64,000 bases of DNA from Gimesia algae (GCF_007746795.1 NZ_CP036343.1:3461369-3525368), one strand, 5' to 3'. Positions 1-9,271 are shown, counted from the first letter of the stretch. Notes: generated by a model from the letters alone, not told the origin. Numbers and translations: made by a program.

Positions 1-682
1 TGGTATAGCCGAACTGCTCACAATCTTCCCGGGGAATGTAGATGCGGCCGATCTCGAAATCGCGGGCGACATCCTGCCAGAAATTCGCCAGCTGCAATCC
101 GGTACAAATCGAATCGGACCAGGCAACTGTTTCCTCAGTAACAGTCTGACACAGATGCAGTACCAGCCGCCCCACTGGATTGGCGCTTCTCTGGCAGTAC
201 GAAAGCAGTTCTGCAAAGGTCTGATATTCGCTGATATGCTGATCCTGTTCGAACGCCTGAATCAGGTCATCGAAGGCGGTTTGAGGCAAATCATATTTAA
301 CGATGGTGGGAGTCAGCGCAATAAACACCGGATGCAGACGCGGCATGAACGACGACGGTTCTTCCTCTACAGCGTTCTGAATGTTCTGATAGCAGTCCAC
401 CAGTTGCGACCGCCACCAGGCGAGCAGGCGGAGTGACTGGTCGGCGTCTGCGATTTCATCGCTTAGATCGTCGGCCCAGCGGCAGAAGGCATAGACGTTA
501 TAAAAGTGCTGCCGCAAGTCCCGCGGCAATGCCCAGGAGACAACGGGGAAATTTTCGTAATGTCCCAAGGCGATTTTACGGCAATACGCTTGGGCCTCAG
601 CCAGGGAGACTGGAGCATCCGTTCCCTGAAAACAGGGGGAATCGGGCCCCCAGGCCGCCAATTCATGCTCAAATGCCGTCAT
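1..682 (-). CDS. hpnC: Squalene/phytoene synthase family protein, HpnC-like (3' end outside window)
   Basis: Trans-isoprenyl diphosphate synthase of the hopanoid HpnC type, expected to act on farnesyl diphosphate on the way to squalene. The minus-strand frame is open from an ATG at 682 to the window edge (227 codons), so the C-terminus is missing. The first aspartate-rich motif (ADDLSDE) lies near residue 63, CQRSANPVGRLVL follows near 150, and the second motif (QDVARDFEIGRIYIP) is near 197. These two Asp clusters bind the Mg-diphosphate. CQRSANPVGR favours HpnC over phytoene synthase, but the HpnD/HpnE partners would lie outside the window, so the exact reaction is inferred. A GGGAAG stands upstream of the ATG. 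It is divergent from der. Confidence 0.85.
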   Translation of the reverse strand, partial: MTAFEHELAAWGPDSPCFQGTDAPVSLAEAQAYCRKIALGHYENFPVVSWALPRDLRQHFYNVYAFCRWADDLSDEIADADQSLRLLAWWRSQLVDCYQNIQNAVEEEPSSFMPRLHPVFIALTPTIVKYDLPQTAFDDLIQAFEQDQHISEYQTFAELLSYCQRSANPVGRLVLHLCQTVTEETVAWSDSICTGLQLANFWQDVARDFEIGRIYIPREDCEQFGYT

Positions 683-1003
683 TTAGCCGGAACTTCCCAA
701 ACGCATAGCGCCAGTTGATTAACAATCGTCTCCCAACTGGATAATCTATAAGAAATATGACTCAACCGCTTACTATGCCAGCAGCCGTCACAGGCGGCCT
801 GTCGAGTTCTGTTTCATAACCGCCCGGCATCAGCACGCTCTGAATGCCAGCAGAATATACATACTTCGAATCGGCGGGCGCTCAACAGATTCTGATACCA
901 GCAGACTAAAGGGATACAGGTCCCGCCTCTGGAAATCAAGAGAGCCAACCCAATCCTGTTCGATTCACACTGAAAACGCTTTCCAAAGAAAAACGTAAAG
1001 ACC
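683..1003. other. Divergent intergenic region hpnC/der
   Basis: This 321-base stretch separates the divergent hpnC-like gene and der, so it should carry both promoters. I see no convincing -35/-10 pair, RNA gene or conserved small ORF. The minus-strand ORF overlapping its right part reads antisense into der and looks like a shadow. Confidence 0.5.
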
Positions 1004-2437
1004 ATGGCCATTCCTAAAATTGCTATCGTAGGGCGCCCCAATGTTGGCAAAAGTTCCATTTTCAACTGGCTCGCCGGACACCGGGTGGCGATTGTCGACC
1101 CGACCGCCGGTGTTACTCGCGATCGAGTCACGTACCTGGTCCATGAAAAAGATCGCTATTTTGAACTGGTTGATACCGGCGGAATCGGCATCACCGACAG
1201 CGACGACCTCTCAGAAGACATCGAACGCCAGATCCAGGTCGGCATTGATGAAGCCGACCTGATCCTGTTTGTCGTCGACGGCTCCCTGGGTGTGGCGCAC
1301 CTGGATGAAGAAGTCGCCACGCGATTACGCTTGATTGAGAAACCCAAAATCCTGTGTATCAATAAATGCGATTCCACCAAAACCGATGATGAAGCAGCAC
1401 AGTTCTTTCGCCTGACGAATTCCCCCGTCGTACTGACGAGTGTCAAAGGGAATCGGAACCGAAATGAATTACTTGATGAGATCATGGATCAGCTGCCCCC
1501 GGCAGAAGAGCTGGAAGAATCGGAAGGAGATACGCTGTCGGCGGATCCCGAACTGAAAATTGCGATCGTCGGTCGGCGGAATGTCGGCAAAAGTACCTTC
1601 ATCAATGCGTTGGCTGAGTCGGAGCGGATGATCGTCAGTGAAGTTGCCGGCACAACCCGCGACAGTGTCGACATCCGGTTTGAATTCGACGACAAATCCT
1701 TTCTTGCCATCGATACCCCGGGGGTAAGAAAACGGAAAAGTCTGGCGAACGACATTGAATTTTATGGCTTAACCCGGGCAAAACGCAGCATCCGTCGCGC
1801 CAACGTGGTCCTGATGTTTTTTGATTCGCAGGAGACGGTTTCCAAAGTCGACAAACAGCTGGTCGCCGAGATCGATGAAAATCATAAACCCTGTATCTTC
1901 GTGATCAATAAATGGGATCTGGGCCGCGAAAAGAAAATGACCTCGGAGAAATGGGATGAATATCTGACGTCCCAGTTCCGCACCATGCGGCACGCTCCCG
2001 TGGCGTTTGTCACTGCAAAGGACTCGCGCAACATCAAGCAGGTCATCAACCTGGCACAGACGATTTACAAACAGTCGCGGATTCGTGTCTCGACAGGGCG
2101 ACTGAATAAAATCGTAAGAGCAGCGATCCAGAACAATCAGCCCCCCTACTCCAAAAACCACCGTCCCAAAATTTACTACGCGACGCAGGTGGCCACCGAG
2201 CCGCCGACGATCGTCTTGAAATGTAACGACCAGAAACTGTTTACCGAATCCTGGAAGCGCTACCTGAGCGGCGTACTGCGGGAGGCACTCCCCTTTAAAG
2301 AGATCCCGATTAAAATCTATTACCGTCCGAAAGATGCGAAAGACGAATCGAGCCCGAGCCTGGACATGGTCGAGCAGGATGATTTCGAAGTTTTCAGCCC
2401 GAACGAGCATCGAAATCAAAAAGGGGACAATGTCTAG
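1004..2437 (+). CDS. der: Ribosome-associated GTPase Der (EngA)
   Basis: Essential double-GTPase that acts in maturation of the 50S ribosomal subunit. Two tandem G domains are visible. The first has the P-loop GRPNVGKSS (about residues 10-18), DTGG near 57 and NKCD near 118. The second has GRRNVGKST near 189, DTPGVRKR near 236 and NKWDLG near 300. A C-terminal KH-like domain fills about residues 355-450. The length (477 aa) is close to the family norm, with a slightly long acidic linker (about 165-185) and a charged tail. The gene ends on TAG inside a palindromic CTAG that also supplies the stop codon of the convergent gene, so the two overlap by only 3-4 nt. Confidence 0.97.
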   Translation: MAIPKIAIVGRPNVGKSSIFNWLAGHRVAIVDPTAGVTRDRVTYLVHEKDRYFELVDTGGIGITDSDDLSEDIERQIQVGIDEADLILFVVDGSLGVAHLDEEVATRLRLIEKPKILCINKCDSTKTDDEAAQFFRLTNSPVVLTSVKGNRNRNELLDEIMDQLPPAEELEESEGDTLSADPELKIAIVGRRNVGKSTFINALAESERMIVSEVAGTTRDSVDIRFEFDDKSFLAIDTPGVRKRKSLANDIEFYGLTRAKRSIRRANVVLMFFDSQETVSKVDKQLVAEIDENHKPCIFVINKWDLGREKKMTSEKWDEYLTSQFRTMRHAPVAFVTAKDSRNIKQVINLAQTIYKQSRIRVSTGRLNKIVRAAIQNNQPPYSKNHRPKIYYATQVATEPPTIVLKCNDQKLFTESWKRYLSGVLREALPFKEIPIKIYYRPKDAKDESSPSLDMVEQDDFEVFSPNEHRNQKGDNV

Positions 2438-3336
2438 TCGAATTTCATTGTCCTGATGTGTGCAGCCGCGGCGTCTGCGAGGACGTCGCGGAACATGCGG
2501 TCGGGATTGTCGAAAAAGGCAATGCTGATTCCGCGATCGACCGAGCGCGTGGCCAGCAGGGTCAACATCGGTGTGGGAGGTGCATAACGCTCCATAAAAA
2601 TGAGCCGCATGCCAGGCCCCTCGAGATTCAGCAGACGTTCAAAGTACTGCATCGCCAGGTTGCCATCGCGGGCCAGCACAGCACCTTTCACCGAGACGCG
2701 CAGCTTCTGCCATTCTTCCGGCGTCATTTCCTTTTTCCAGGTCATGACCTGCTCATGCATGGTATCGAGTTGACTCGCCGCGGCTTCGGCAATATTCGCT
2801 TGAATCATCGGCAGCATACGGCGTGTGAAAGCCTGCAGCTCTGCGGTGCTGAACTGTTGCCGTTGAATCACCTTTTCCAGGAACTGCCTGGAATCAGCCA
2901 GCAGCTGTTTCTGCCGTTTGAGGCTGGTCCGTTCCAAACCCATGTGCTCGATCTGTTTCTCGACCCGGTCGATCTGCCCATGATACTCAGCCAGTTGTTG
3001 CAGACGTTGCGTGTCGAGCTTGCCGGCACCGGGTGGGCCGAGCATGAGATAGATCGCGACCGGCATATGCGCAAAGACTTTCACCGTATCGTACCGGGTA
3101 AGAATGATCTCCGTCGTCGTTTCCGAACCATTGCGGACCAGAACGAGTTTTCCATCCTCGAGCAGAATGATCGGCCCGCCAGAGGCGAGATCCAACTTTC
3201 GGGCGGCCGCGTGCGCATTCATGAACTCCCGATTCAGCTTCATCAGCGCCTCGCTCGCTGCTGCATTGATCTCCTCCGAGTAAGCCGCCTGGGGCAAACT
3301 CATCAAGATCAGGCCCGTGAAAATCATTCGTCTCAT
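2434..3336 (-). CDS. Secreted protein of unknown function
   Basis: No family recognised. The 300-residue product begins with a signal peptide (MRRMIFTGLILMSLPQAAYS, cleavage probably after AYS) and is otherwise soluble, so it is probably periplasmic. A helical, charged middle (about residues 120-215) rich in Gln, Glu and Arg looks coiled-coil. Hydrophobic beta-like segments near 55-105 (PIILLEDGKLVLVRNG) and 225-285 flank it. The start is well supported by GGGAGG seven bases upstream of the ATG. It converges on der, sharing the CTAG stop palindrome. Function unknown; it is probably a single-gene unit. Confidence 0.75.
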   Translation of the reverse strand: MRRMIFTGLILMSLPQAAYSEEINAAASEALMKLNREFMNAHAAARKLDLASGGPIILLEDGKLVLVRNGSETTTEIILTRYDTVKVFAHMPVAIYLMLGPPGAGKLDTQRLQQLAEYHGQIDRVEKQIEHMGLERTSLKRQKQLLADSRQFLEKVIQRQQFSTAELQAFTRRMLPMIQANIAEAAASQLDTMHEQVMTWKKEMTPEEWQKLRVSVKGAVLARDGNLAMQYFERLLNLEGPGMRLIFMERYAPPTPMLTLLATRSVDRGISIAFFDNPDRMFRDVLADAAAAHIRTMKFD

Positions 3337-3399
3337 GTTTCTGCCTCCCTGGTATGGAATAAGCTTTTGGATTTATGCACAGTCGGGAATTAAAAGGTG

Positions 3400-4275
3400 T
3401 CACCCTTTGAGCTGATAAAAGGCTTCCGCGTTATCGTGAAACAGCTTTCGCTGGAACGCTTCTCCGCGATCCTGCACAATCCACCGCAGTGCCTGGTACC
3501 AGCTTTCGAAGTCGGCCGTCAGTGTGCAGACGGGCCAGTCGCCGCCGAAGAAGATGCGGTCTTCTCCGAACGTATCCAGGCAGAAGTCGATGTTCTGCTT
3601 GAGGTCTGCAGGCTGCCAGGCTCCCCTGGTGGCGGTCGCGACGATTCCCGAGATCTTGCAGAACACCCGTTCGCATTCAGCCATCCGCCGCATCCCCTGT
3701 TCCCAGTCCGGGCGGTCCTGTTGCTGATCGGGCTGCACGCTCATATTGCCGCAATGATCGATGATGAAACGTGTCTCCGGGCAGGCGTCGACCAGTTCGA
3801 CGGCGTCCTGGATCTCGGCGGGTCGCATGCACAGATCAAAGCTCAAACCCAGGTCTCCCAGCAGGCGGATATTTTCTTTGAACTGCGGCGTGAGACACAT
3901 GCCCGACGGACGGTCGGGATCGTGCAGGATGGTTCTGACTCCTTTCACGAATGGATTGCCGGCAAACTCTTCCAGAAAGTCGGCGAAGCTGCTTTCGCCG
4001 GGACAGCCACCGATGACGGCACCGGACATCGGATTATCGTCTGCTTCACATAATGCCAGCACGTATTGTGCTTCCTGTCGCTGCAGATCCGGATGTACAT
4101 TCACTTCCATGTACACCGATTTTGCGACGGGACAATTGCGGGTTGCCTCAAGATAATCGGCCATACGAAAGCTGTTACGCAGAACGTCCATGCCGGGTAA
4201 AGCGAGCCAGGGGAGCTGGAACCGGTCTAAATCCCAGAGATGCTGATGTGTGTCGATAACGGGGATCGAATCCAT
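3400..4275 (-). CDS. Amidohydrolase family 2 (TIM-barrel metal-dependent hydrolase)
   Basis: Predicted cytoplasmic metal-dependent hydrolase or lactonase of the Amidohydro_2 (PF04909) type, in the branch containing fuconolactonase-like enzymes. Visible metal and catalytic motifs are DTHQHLWD at residues 7-14, FIIDHCGN near 189-196 and the C-terminal FGGDWPVC near 245-252. There is no signal peptide and the length (291 aa) is typical. The sugar-lactone substrate is an inference from the family; nothing nearby fixes it. It lies 63 nt downstream of the start of the secreted-protein gene on the same strand, but in the transcriptional order it is upstream. Confidence 0.85.
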   Translation of the reverse strand: MDSIPVIDTHQHLWDLDRFQLPWLALPGMDVLRNSFRMADYLEATRNCPVAKSVYMEVNVHPDLQRQEAQYVLALCEADDNPMSGAVIGGCPGESSFADFLEEFAGNPFVKGVRTILHDPDRPSGMCLTPQFKENIRLLGDLGLSFDLCMRPAEIQDAVELVDACPETRFIIDHCGNMSVQPDQQQDRPDWEQGMRRMAECERVFCKISGIVATATRGAWQPADLKQNIDFCLDTFGEDRIFFGGDWPVCTLTADFESWYQALRWIVQDRGEAFQRKLFHDNAEAFYQLKG

Positions 4276-4436
4276 GTGAGAAGACTCCAGTGGGAACGGA
4301 AATGGAAGTCCTGTTTTACCCGGATTTTAGACCCATTGCAAATCAGAATTCGCCTCTGTTTACGCTGGTATTGCGCCTGCTAATAGGTTAGAAGTGAGCT
4401 TTAACCAGTCAGAGTTCTCGATAGTTTACCAGTTCG

Positions 4437-6296
4437 ATGCAACCTTCCCCAATTCAACAGAATCCCCGAATCGAGTATGAACGTCGGCTTGAAGACCGGT
4501 CGGGCAAGGTACAGGCATTCGTCAGACAAAGCGATCGCTTTTCCACCTTCAGAGGCCTGGTATTTATTGCTGGTATCGCTGTCCTGCTGGCGGCTACGGT
4601 CTGGGGTGCTCTCAGCCTGAAATGGATTGCCGCCCCGATTCTGGTATTTGTATTGCTGATCATTTTACATGCCCGCTGTATCCGTCGCCTGAAACGGGCA
4701 CGCCAAGCGGAAGCTTATTATCGGACCGCGTTGGATCGCCTGAATCACCAATGGATTGATGTCCGACCTGCGGGGGAAGAATATTACGATCCCCAGCATA
4801 TGTACGCCGGCGACCTGGACTTGCTGGGACGTGGTTCCCTGTTTCAACTGATCTGCTCTGCCCGCACGAAACTGGGTGAAGAGACACTGGCCCGCTGGTT
4901 ACTGACTCCTGCGACGGCTGAAGAAATCAGGGCGCGGCAACAGTCGGTTGAGGAACTGCGAAACGAACTGGATTTTCGCGAAACCCTCGAACTGCTGGAA
5001 GCGGAACAGCACGGCGATATCGAACAGACTCATCTGTCGGACTGGGTCAAACAGCCTCTGATTCAAATTCCCGCCGGCCTGAAATGGGCCTCGATGGTGA
5101 CCGGGGTCTTCGCCGCACTGGCTGTGATCAGTTGGCTACTGTCCTATTCGGGCATTGCTCCGATCTGCATCGCGATCATCATCCAGGTCTGTCTGTTATT
5201 CGGAATTGGCTCACGCATCCGTGAATTGCTGAATCAGACCGATGAAGTCCGCGATGGCCTGTCGGTACTTTCCGATGTGCTCTCATTGATTGAACAGCGT
5301 GAGTTTCAGTCTCCGCATTTAACAACGATTATTACCGCATTACAGACCGATGGCGTTCCTCCATCACGCAGTATTGCCCAACTCAGACGGAACATTCAGG
5401 GACTGAATAACTGTTTTCGTAATCAGTTTTCGGCTCCCATTACGATCTTACTGGGGATTCCGTTCCACTATATGTTTGCCATCGAGCGTTGGCTGCAGCG
5501 GGTAGGACCACACTGTCCCGAATGGCTGGCAGCGGTCGGCGAGTTCGAGGCACTCTGCTCACTGGCCGGTTATGCCTACGAACATCCTGAAGATCCTTTT
5601 CCGGAAATTGTTGATACAACCAGTGGTCCACGACTCGAAGGCGTTGAACTGGGACATCCGCTGATTCCCCTCGACCAGGTGGTCCGCAATGATGTCACGC
5701 TGAATACAGAACACCGCCTGCTGATGATCAGCGGCTCCAATATGTCCGGCAAAAGTACTTTGATGCGGACGGTGGGAACCAATTTCGTCCTCGCGCTGGC
5801 AGGTGCCCCCGTCCGGGCAACACGATTGACGGTGACTCCCATGCAGGCCGGTACCGCCATGCGTGTTCAGGATTCGCTGCAGCAGGGCGCCTCGCTGTTT
5901 TATCAGTCGGTGGCGCGACTTTCGGCGGTCGTGCATCTGGCAGACGCACCGGAGCCGGTCCTGTTTCTGTTGGATGAGATTCTGCAGGGAACCAATTCGC
6001 ATGATCGTCGCATCGGTGCCCAGAGCGTGATTGAAACGTTGATCGAACGGGGTGGCATCGGCATTGTCACCACGCATGATCTGGCGCTCACGGAAATCAC
6101 GGACCAGTTTGGATCACTGGCAAAGAATGTGCATTTTGAAGATCAGCTGATCGATGGGAAAATGACATTTGATTACCGGATGCGTCCCGGGATTGTGGAA
6201 CACAGCAATGCCCTGGAATTGATGAAGATGATGGGCATTGAACTGAAAGCACTGGATACCGAACAAGATCCGGAATCGGCGGATCTGAAACAGTAA
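4437..6296 (+). CDS. Membrane-anchored MutS-like ATPase
   Basis: Protein with a C-terminal MutS domain V ATPase but without the MutS mismatch-recognition and connector domains. Two hydrophobic segments lie near residues 38-77 and another pair near 212-260, so it is predicted to be a membrane protein with the ATPase in the cytoplasm. The ATPase shows Walker A GSNMSGKST (about 432-440), Walker B LFLLDEILQGT (about 505-515) and TTHDLAL (about 545). A Smr nuclease domain as in MutS2 is absent. The family is usually labelled DNA mismatch repair protein MutS in databases, but the membrane anchors make a role in classical mismatch repair doubtful. The role is unknown. Confidence 0.85.
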   Translation: MQPSPIQQNPRIEYERRLEDRSGKVQAFVRQSDRFSTFRGLVFIAGIAVLLAATVWGALSLKWIAAPILVFVLLIILHARCIRRLKRARQAEAYYRTALDRLNHQWIDVRPAGEEYYDPQHMYAGDLDLLGRGSLFQLICSARTKLGEETLARWLLTPATAEEIRARQQSVEELRNELDFRETLELLEAEQHGDIEQTHLSDWVKQPLIQIPAGLKWASMVTGVFAALAVISWLLSYSGIAPICIAIIIQVCLLFGIGSRIRELLNQTDEVRDGLSVLSDVLSLIEQREFQSPHLTTIITALQTDGVPPSRSIAQLRRNIQGLNNCFRNQFSAPITILLGIPFHYMFAIERWLQRVGPHCPEWLAAVGEFEALCSLAGYAYEHPEDPFPEIVDTTSGPRLEGVELGHPLIPLDQVVRNDVTLNTEHRLLMISGSNMSGKSTLMRTVGTNFVLALAGAPVRATRLTVTPMQAGTAMRVQDSLQQGASLFYQSVARLSAVVHLADAPEPVLFLLDEILQGTNSHDRRIGAQSVIETLIERGGIGIVTTHDLALTEITDQFGSLAKNVHFEDQLIDGKMTFDYRMRPGIVEHSNALELMKMMGIELKALDTEQDPESADLKQ

Positions 6297-6306
6297 GCAA
6301 GTTCCC

Positions 6307-7653
6307 TCAGCCGACCAAGTAGAGCGCCACCTGAAAATAAATGATCAGGCCGAGGATATCTACCAGCGCGGTGATGAAAGGATTCGACATCAGTGCGGGG
6401 TCCATTCCAAGTTTGCGGAAGCCCATCGGCAGCATGCCTCCTGCGGAAATCCCCATCAAGACCACCAGGAATACCGCCAGACCGACGACCGATGCCTGTA
6501 TCAACTGCGAAGTGAATGCCCACGAAACCAGGAAACTGATCACCGACAGCATGCTCCCTAACAGCAGACCGAGCTGCAGTTCTTTATGCAGCAGCGCACG
6601 TAATTCTTCGCGCTGAATATTTGATTCCAGGGCCATCGCCCGGATGATCAAGGTAGCGGATTGTGAACCAGCGTTACCGCCGCTGGCCAATATCAAGGGG
6701 ATAAACAGGACCAGCCATTCAAACCTGTCCGATACCCCTTCAAAATGCTCAAGCACTTTCGCCGCCAGAAAGGAGGGCACCAGCAGGAAAATCAGCCAGC
6801 CAACGCGTTTTTGAATGACCGTCTTTAATGGCGTGGAAAGATAGCTGTCTTCCAGTGGCTCCACCGCCGCCAGACGATAGGTGTCTTCCGTCGCCTCTTC
6901 CTGCATAATATCGATGGCATCATCGTGGGTCACAATACCGACCAGCTGATTCTGATGATCCACAACCGGAATGGCGATAAAGTCAAAGCGGGCCATCTGC
7001 TGGGCGACAAACTCCTGATCGTCGTCGACGCGCACCGAAATCACATCGCGATTGGTAATTTCTGAAAGGGGACGCGCCGGGCGGGTGAAGATCAGCTCGC
7101 GCAAAGAGACAATTCCCTGCAGACGACGCCCTTCGTCTACTACGTAGATATAGGAAATAATTTCACTGTCAGGTGCCTGTTGACGCAACCGTTCCAACGC
7201 CTGAGCGACCGTGATATTTTCAGGTAACGACGCGTATTCGGTCGTCATAATTGCGCCGGCACTGTCTTCGGGATACGAAAGCAGTTTACGGATATCGCTG
7301 CGTTCTGCCTGCGCCATCAGGGGCAGCAGTTCTTCCACATGTTCATCATCCATCCGCGAGAGCAGGTCGACACGGTCGTCAGGCGCCATCTCTTCGATCA
7401 GTTTGGAAAGCGGTCCCCGCTCGATCACGCCGACAATTTCGATCTGTTGAGGCAGAGGCAGGAACTGAAAAATCTCGGCCTGTTTCTGGGCCTCGCAACA
7501 GCTGAGGACACGCCAGACCTTCTGGCTCTCGAGTTCCGCCAGGATCTCTGCGGTCACGGCAGGATAGAGCGCGTCACAGAACTCTTTGACACCTGCGATA
7601 TCATTTTCTGCCAGCAGTACCTGAAGCTCAGGTAGCAATAATCGCCCATACAT
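6307..7653 (-). CDS. mgtE: Magnesium transporter MgtE
   Basis: Mg2+-gated Mg2+ channel of the MgtE family. The order is an acidic N domain (about residues 10-125; MAPDDRVDLLSRM is typical), two CBS domains (about 135-255; DVISVRVDDDQEFVAQQ and VGIVTHDDAIDIMQEE) and five C-terminal membrane helices (about 285-448), with SGGNAGSQSATLIIR in the pore region. I chose the ATG at 7653 because GAGG sits eight bases upstream. The longer frame begins at a TTG (7695) with no visible ribosome binding site. Length 448 aa is normal. The 3' end faces the MutS-like gene with 10 nt between, and the rpsI terminator lies just upstream. Confidence 0.95.
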   Translation of the reverse strand: MYGRLLLPELQVLLAENDIAGVKEFCDALYPAVTAEILAELESQKVWRVLSCCEAQKQAEIFQFLPLPQQIEIVGVIERGPLSKLIEEMAPDDRVDLLSRMDDEHVEELLPLMAQAERSDIRKLLSYPEDSAGAIMTTEYASLPENITVAQALERLRQQAPDSEIISYIYVVDEGRRLQGIVSLRELIFTRPARPLSEITNRDVISVRVDDDQEFVAQQMARFDFIAIPVVDHQNQLVGIVTHDDAIDIMQEEATEDTYRLAAVEPLEDSYLSTPLKTVIQKRVGWLIFLLVPSFLAAKVLEHFEGVSDRFEWLVLFIPLILASGGNAGSQSATLIIRAMALESNIQREELRALLHKELQLGLLLGSMLSVISFLVSWAFTSQLIQASVVGLAVFLVVLMGISAGGMLPMGFRKLGMDPALMSNPFITALVDILGLIIYFQVALYLVG

Positions 7654-7768
7654 GCGGAATGCCTCGTTTGCCTGAGATGTTGATCTGTTCAACAAACCGA
7701 ATTCTGGTCATACCAGGCAGTAAGAAGGAGCAGATCCACTCTCCTGCCAATCCCGACCCGCTTCTCTG

Positions 7769-7810
7769 TAAAAAAACACCCTGACCGGAATCAGCGCCAG
7801 CCAGGGTGTT
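7769..7810 (-). terminator. Rho-independent terminator of rplM-rpsI
   Basis: On the minus strand a perfect 9-bp stem (AACACCCTG paired with CAGGGTGTT, arms at 7802-7810 and 7775-7783) is followed directly by a run of seven T (A-tract at 7770-7776 on the plus strand). It sits 57 bases after the rpsI stop, separating the ribosomal operon from mgtE. Confidence 0.9.
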
Positions 7811-7866
7811 GATGATTTTATACAAACAACAGAATCAGGTGTTGTTTGACATTGATCACACGCAGT

Positions 7867-8472
7867 TTATCGTTTTGAGAACTGGAAACTCTTGCGTGCT
7901 TTTTTGAATCCGAATTTCTTGCGTTCTACCATACGACTGTCACGAGTCAGGAAGCGACCGGCACTCAGTGTTTCGTGGAACTGATTATTGTAGGCTTCGA
8001 GAGCACGGGCAATACCGAGCACAATGGCACCGGTCTGACCTGTGGTTCCGCCACCGGTGACTCGCACCCAGACATCGACTTTACCGAAGGTCTCAGTTGC
8101 TTTCAGAGGCGCTTCGACCATCTGACGATCCCGTTCGACACGCAGATAGTCATTCAGAGACTGGCCATTGATGGTCAGACTTCCGGAACCAGCTTTGATG
8201 CGAACCCGTGCGACAGCAGTTTTGCGACGCCCGGTCCCCATAGCCACACCCATTTTATCCAGTTTCCCCCGAATCACAGGCTCTGGTTTGATGACTTCGT
8301 CTTCTTCGGTCTCAGCAGGCACGCCGGAACCCAAAGTCAACTCAGGTACACCGGATGTCGTTGTCATTGAGTCAGCGGTCGCTTCTTCTGAAGTGGCTGT
8401 TTCACCCTCAACTGGCGTCTGCTGTTCCGGTGTTCCGGTTGTTACTTCTTCTTCTGGAGTCTCATTATCCAT
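7867..8472 (-). CDS. rpsI: 30S ribosomal protein S9 with acidic N-terminal extension
   Basis: Small-subunit protein whose C-terminal tail reaches the P-site tRNA. The conserved core starts near residue 75 (GTGRRKTAVARVRIKAGSG) and ends with the diagnostic ARKSFQFSKR tail. The GGGTTGQTGAI motif is also present. The first about 70 residues are an added Thr/Glu/Pro-rich, low-complexity acidic region that bacterial S9 (about 130 aa) normally lacks. The start could be later (MGVAMGTGRR would give a normal-sized protein), but the upstream frame is long, clean and of consistent composition. It is second in the rplM-rpsI operon, 69 nt after rplM. Confidence 0.95.
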   Translation of the reverse strand: MDNETPEEEVTTGTPEQQTPVEGETATSEEATADSMTTTSGVPELTLGSGVPAETEEDEVIKPEPVIRGKLDKMGVAMGTGRRKTAVARVRIKAGSGSLTINGQSLNDYLRVERDRQMVEAPLKATETFGKVDVWVRVTGGGTTGQTGAIVLGIARALEAYNNQFHETLSAGRFLTRDSRMVERKKFGFKKARKSFQFSKR

Positions 8473-8541
8473 GACGGTTAACTACTCTTATCTTATTATT
8501 CTGAAAAGGGATAAATAGAAGTTTGTCTGCTTCTGCTCAGA

Positions 8542-9030
8542 TTAAGGCAGCAGGTGAGCTGGCATATCCTGAGGTTGTTGTGACTGTTGTTCGTGTGTAG
8601 GGCCTGCATAGAGTTTGAGTTTCTTCAACATGTGGCGGCCCAATTTATTTTTGGGAAGCATGCGGCGGACGGCTTCGGAGAGAACATGAGTCGATTGACC
8701 CCGTTCCAGTTTCTTTTCCGCTGTCACTACTTTCAGACCGCTGGGATAACCCGAGTAAGTCGCGTAGCTCTTTTGCAGCATCTTCTGAGAGAAATAGGGG
8801 TGTGAGTCGTGGGCAAGTTCCTTACCGGAAAACTTTACCTTATCACAGTTTACGACAATCACATAATCTCCGGTATCCACATGAGGCGTGTAGGTTGGCT
8901 TGTGCTTGCCCATCAGAACGGTCGCAATTTTTGCGGCCAATCGACCCACGATCTGATTATCTGCATCGACAACGAACCACTCAGGGTTAACAGTCTTAGC
9001 ATTTGCCATATAGGTTTTTGTAGTAGACAC
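8542..9030 (-). CDS. rplM: 50S ribosomal protein L13
   Basis: Early-assembly 23S rRNA-binding protein. The N-terminus STTKTYMANAKTVNPEW, then VGRLAAKIATVLMGKHKP, VVVNCDKV-like IVVNCDKVKFSGKE and AVRRMLPKNKLGRHMLKKLK are all family signatures. The start is GTG at 9030, supported by GAGGA about eight bases upstream and by the usual family N-terminus. An in-frame ATG at 9009 is less likely. The C-terminus carries a short Gln/Pro-rich tail (HEQQSQQPQD) beyond the normal end. It is first in the ribosomal operon, as in most bacteria. Confidence 0.97.
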   Translation of the reverse strand: MSTTKTYMANAKTVNPEWFVVDADNQIVGRLAAKIATVLMGKHKPTYTPHVDTGDYVIVVNCDKVKFSGKELAHDSHPYFSQKMLQKSYATYSGYPSGLKVVTAEKKLERGQSTHVLSEAVRRMLPKNKLGRHMLKKLKLYAGPTHEQQSQQPQDMPAHLLP

Positions 9031-9050
9031 CGGCTATTCCTCAAACGTAA

Positions 9051-9078
9051 ACGATATAATATTCAATACTTATGTCAA
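9051..9078 (-). promoter_or_regulatory. Candidate promoter of rplM-rpsI
   Basis: On the minus strand a perfect -35 hexamer TTGACA (9078-9073) is followed after 16 bases by TATCGT (9056-9051), which matches four of six -10 positions. The AT-rich spacer contains other possible -10 sequences. The predicted start point would leave a very short leader before the GTG at 9030, so the -10 choice is uncertain. Confidence 0.4.
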
Positions 9079-9242
9079 TATGCATTTCAAACATGCATCT
9101 CTGTTCATAGAGGGAATTCCGCCTCACAGTCTGAAAAACGCCGGTAATGGGAGCGCATACTAACCGCAAGGGAGCGGATAACAGTAACCTTTTTGATCTG
9201 CATCTTCAACTTTGGCAGGGCGGAAAATCGGTGCTGGAACAC

Positions 9243-9271
9243 AAAAAAGCAGAGAAAAGTGACTTTTCTGC
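9243..9271 (-). terminator. Hairpin terminator after flgL
   Basis: On the minus strand GCAGAAAAG, a short loop and CTTTTCTCTGC form a stem with a 2-nt bulge, followed by TTTTTTG. It lies about 80 bases after the flgL stop and closes the flagellar operon. The remaining bases of the interval 9079-9352 show no gene that I would support. Confidence 0.75.

Noticed and set aside
2434-2437. CTAG overlap of two convergent stop codons as a regulatory feature
   Set aside because: Four-base palindromic stops in convergent genes are easily explained by compaction.
2458-3393. 311-codon plus-strand frame opposite the secreted-protein gene
   Set aside because: It is antisense to a gene with a good signal peptide and ribosome binding site, and its His/Gln-rich composition is typical of a shadow frame.
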